A stretch of 12,536 bases of DNA from Clostridia bacterium. Lineage in GTDB: Bacteria > Bacillota > Clostridia > Oscillospirales > Butyricicoccaceae. Each line of letters starts with the position of its first letter. Position 1 is the stretch's first letter. The notes below the pieces were generated by a model. That model was given only the letters and a program-made list of their open reading frames with translations, was not told the DNA's origin and searched no databases. The position numbers and the translations under genes were made by a program. The stretch spans positions 1-12,536 of the forward strand of contig CAAFJY010000149.1 in NCBI GenBank assembly GCA_900763355.1, in the 5' to 3' direction. Of this stretch, positions 12,483-12,536 are shown one piece after another.

Positions 12483-12493
12483 AAATACAGCAT

Positions 12494-12536
12494 GGAGATG
12501 TATCGAAGTGGTCGTAACGAGGCTGACTCGAAATCA
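12494..12536 (+). tRNA. tRNA-Ser(CGA), 5' part, cut by the window edge
   Basis: GGAGATG acceptor strand, TA linker, a serine-type D-arm (TCGAAGTGGTCGTAACGA), anticodon-stem strand GCTGA (12522-12526), loop CTCGAAA (12527-12533, anticodon CGA), and the beginning TCA of a matching 3' stem strand. Unlike the copy at 12282, the base pairing continues correctly up to the last base of the window. It seems intact so far and differs from the first copy through most of the D-arm and anticodon stem, so it is not a simple duplication. Confidence 0.75.

Overview
The window looks like chromosomal DNA of a high-GC member of the Clostridia, probably an Oscillospiraceae-type gut bacterium. This is an inference from gene content (a YmdB-type phosphodiesterase, dnaX-ebfC-recR in that order, a clostridial-style amino-acid ABC transporter with a lipoprotein binding protein), strong AGGAGG-type ribosome binding sites, and GC-rich genes separated by AT-rich promoters. 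No taxonomic marker gene is present, so the species cannot be named.

Layout. Positions 1-2749 read rightward: the 3' part of a LysR regulator, then, from a good promoter, a YmdB-like phosphodiesterase and a PgeF/YlmD multicopper-like protein, closed by a strong hairpin terminator. From 2839 to 12109 every gene reads leftward. In transcription order these are: a DUF4392/D-glutamate cyclase-like gene (12109-11240); a long structured leader; a PnuC-type vitamin transporter gene split in two (10804-9821); dnaX, ebfC/ybaB and recR (9796-7083), the conserved replication and recombination-repair cluster; a pyridoxamine kinase-like gene and a metallo-beta-lactamase-fold hydrolase (6995-5496); and a polar amino-acid uptake operon with binding protein, permease and ATPase (5268-2839). 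The right end (12237-12536) holds a promoter and the 5' half of a tRNA-Ser(CGA), then an array of short direct repeats, then the start of a second tRNA-Ser(CGA) cut by the window edge.

Three places deserve most attention. (1) pnuC is interrupted at codon 82 by a 271-bp element with about 25-bp imperfect terminal inverted repeats, flanked by TA on both sides. Removing it with one TA copy restores the PnuC reading frame exactly. It encodes no transposase, folds into two large hairpins, and is open in the pnuC frame except for one TGA. It looks like a MITE, probably mobilised by an IS630/mariner-type transposase, and I do not recognise it. (2) A promoter 8 bp after the DUF4392 stop codon starts a leader of about 390 nt. 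The leader contains a long-range 13-bp perfect helix, side hairpins and a final hairpin over the pnuC ribosome binding site, as expected of an RNA regulator. (3) The first tRNA-Ser is broken exactly after its anticodon loop and is followed by five TCTAC repeats spaced near one helical turn. This resembles the end of an integrative element in a tRNA gene, with a second tRNA-Ser of the same anticodon supplied 200 bp away.
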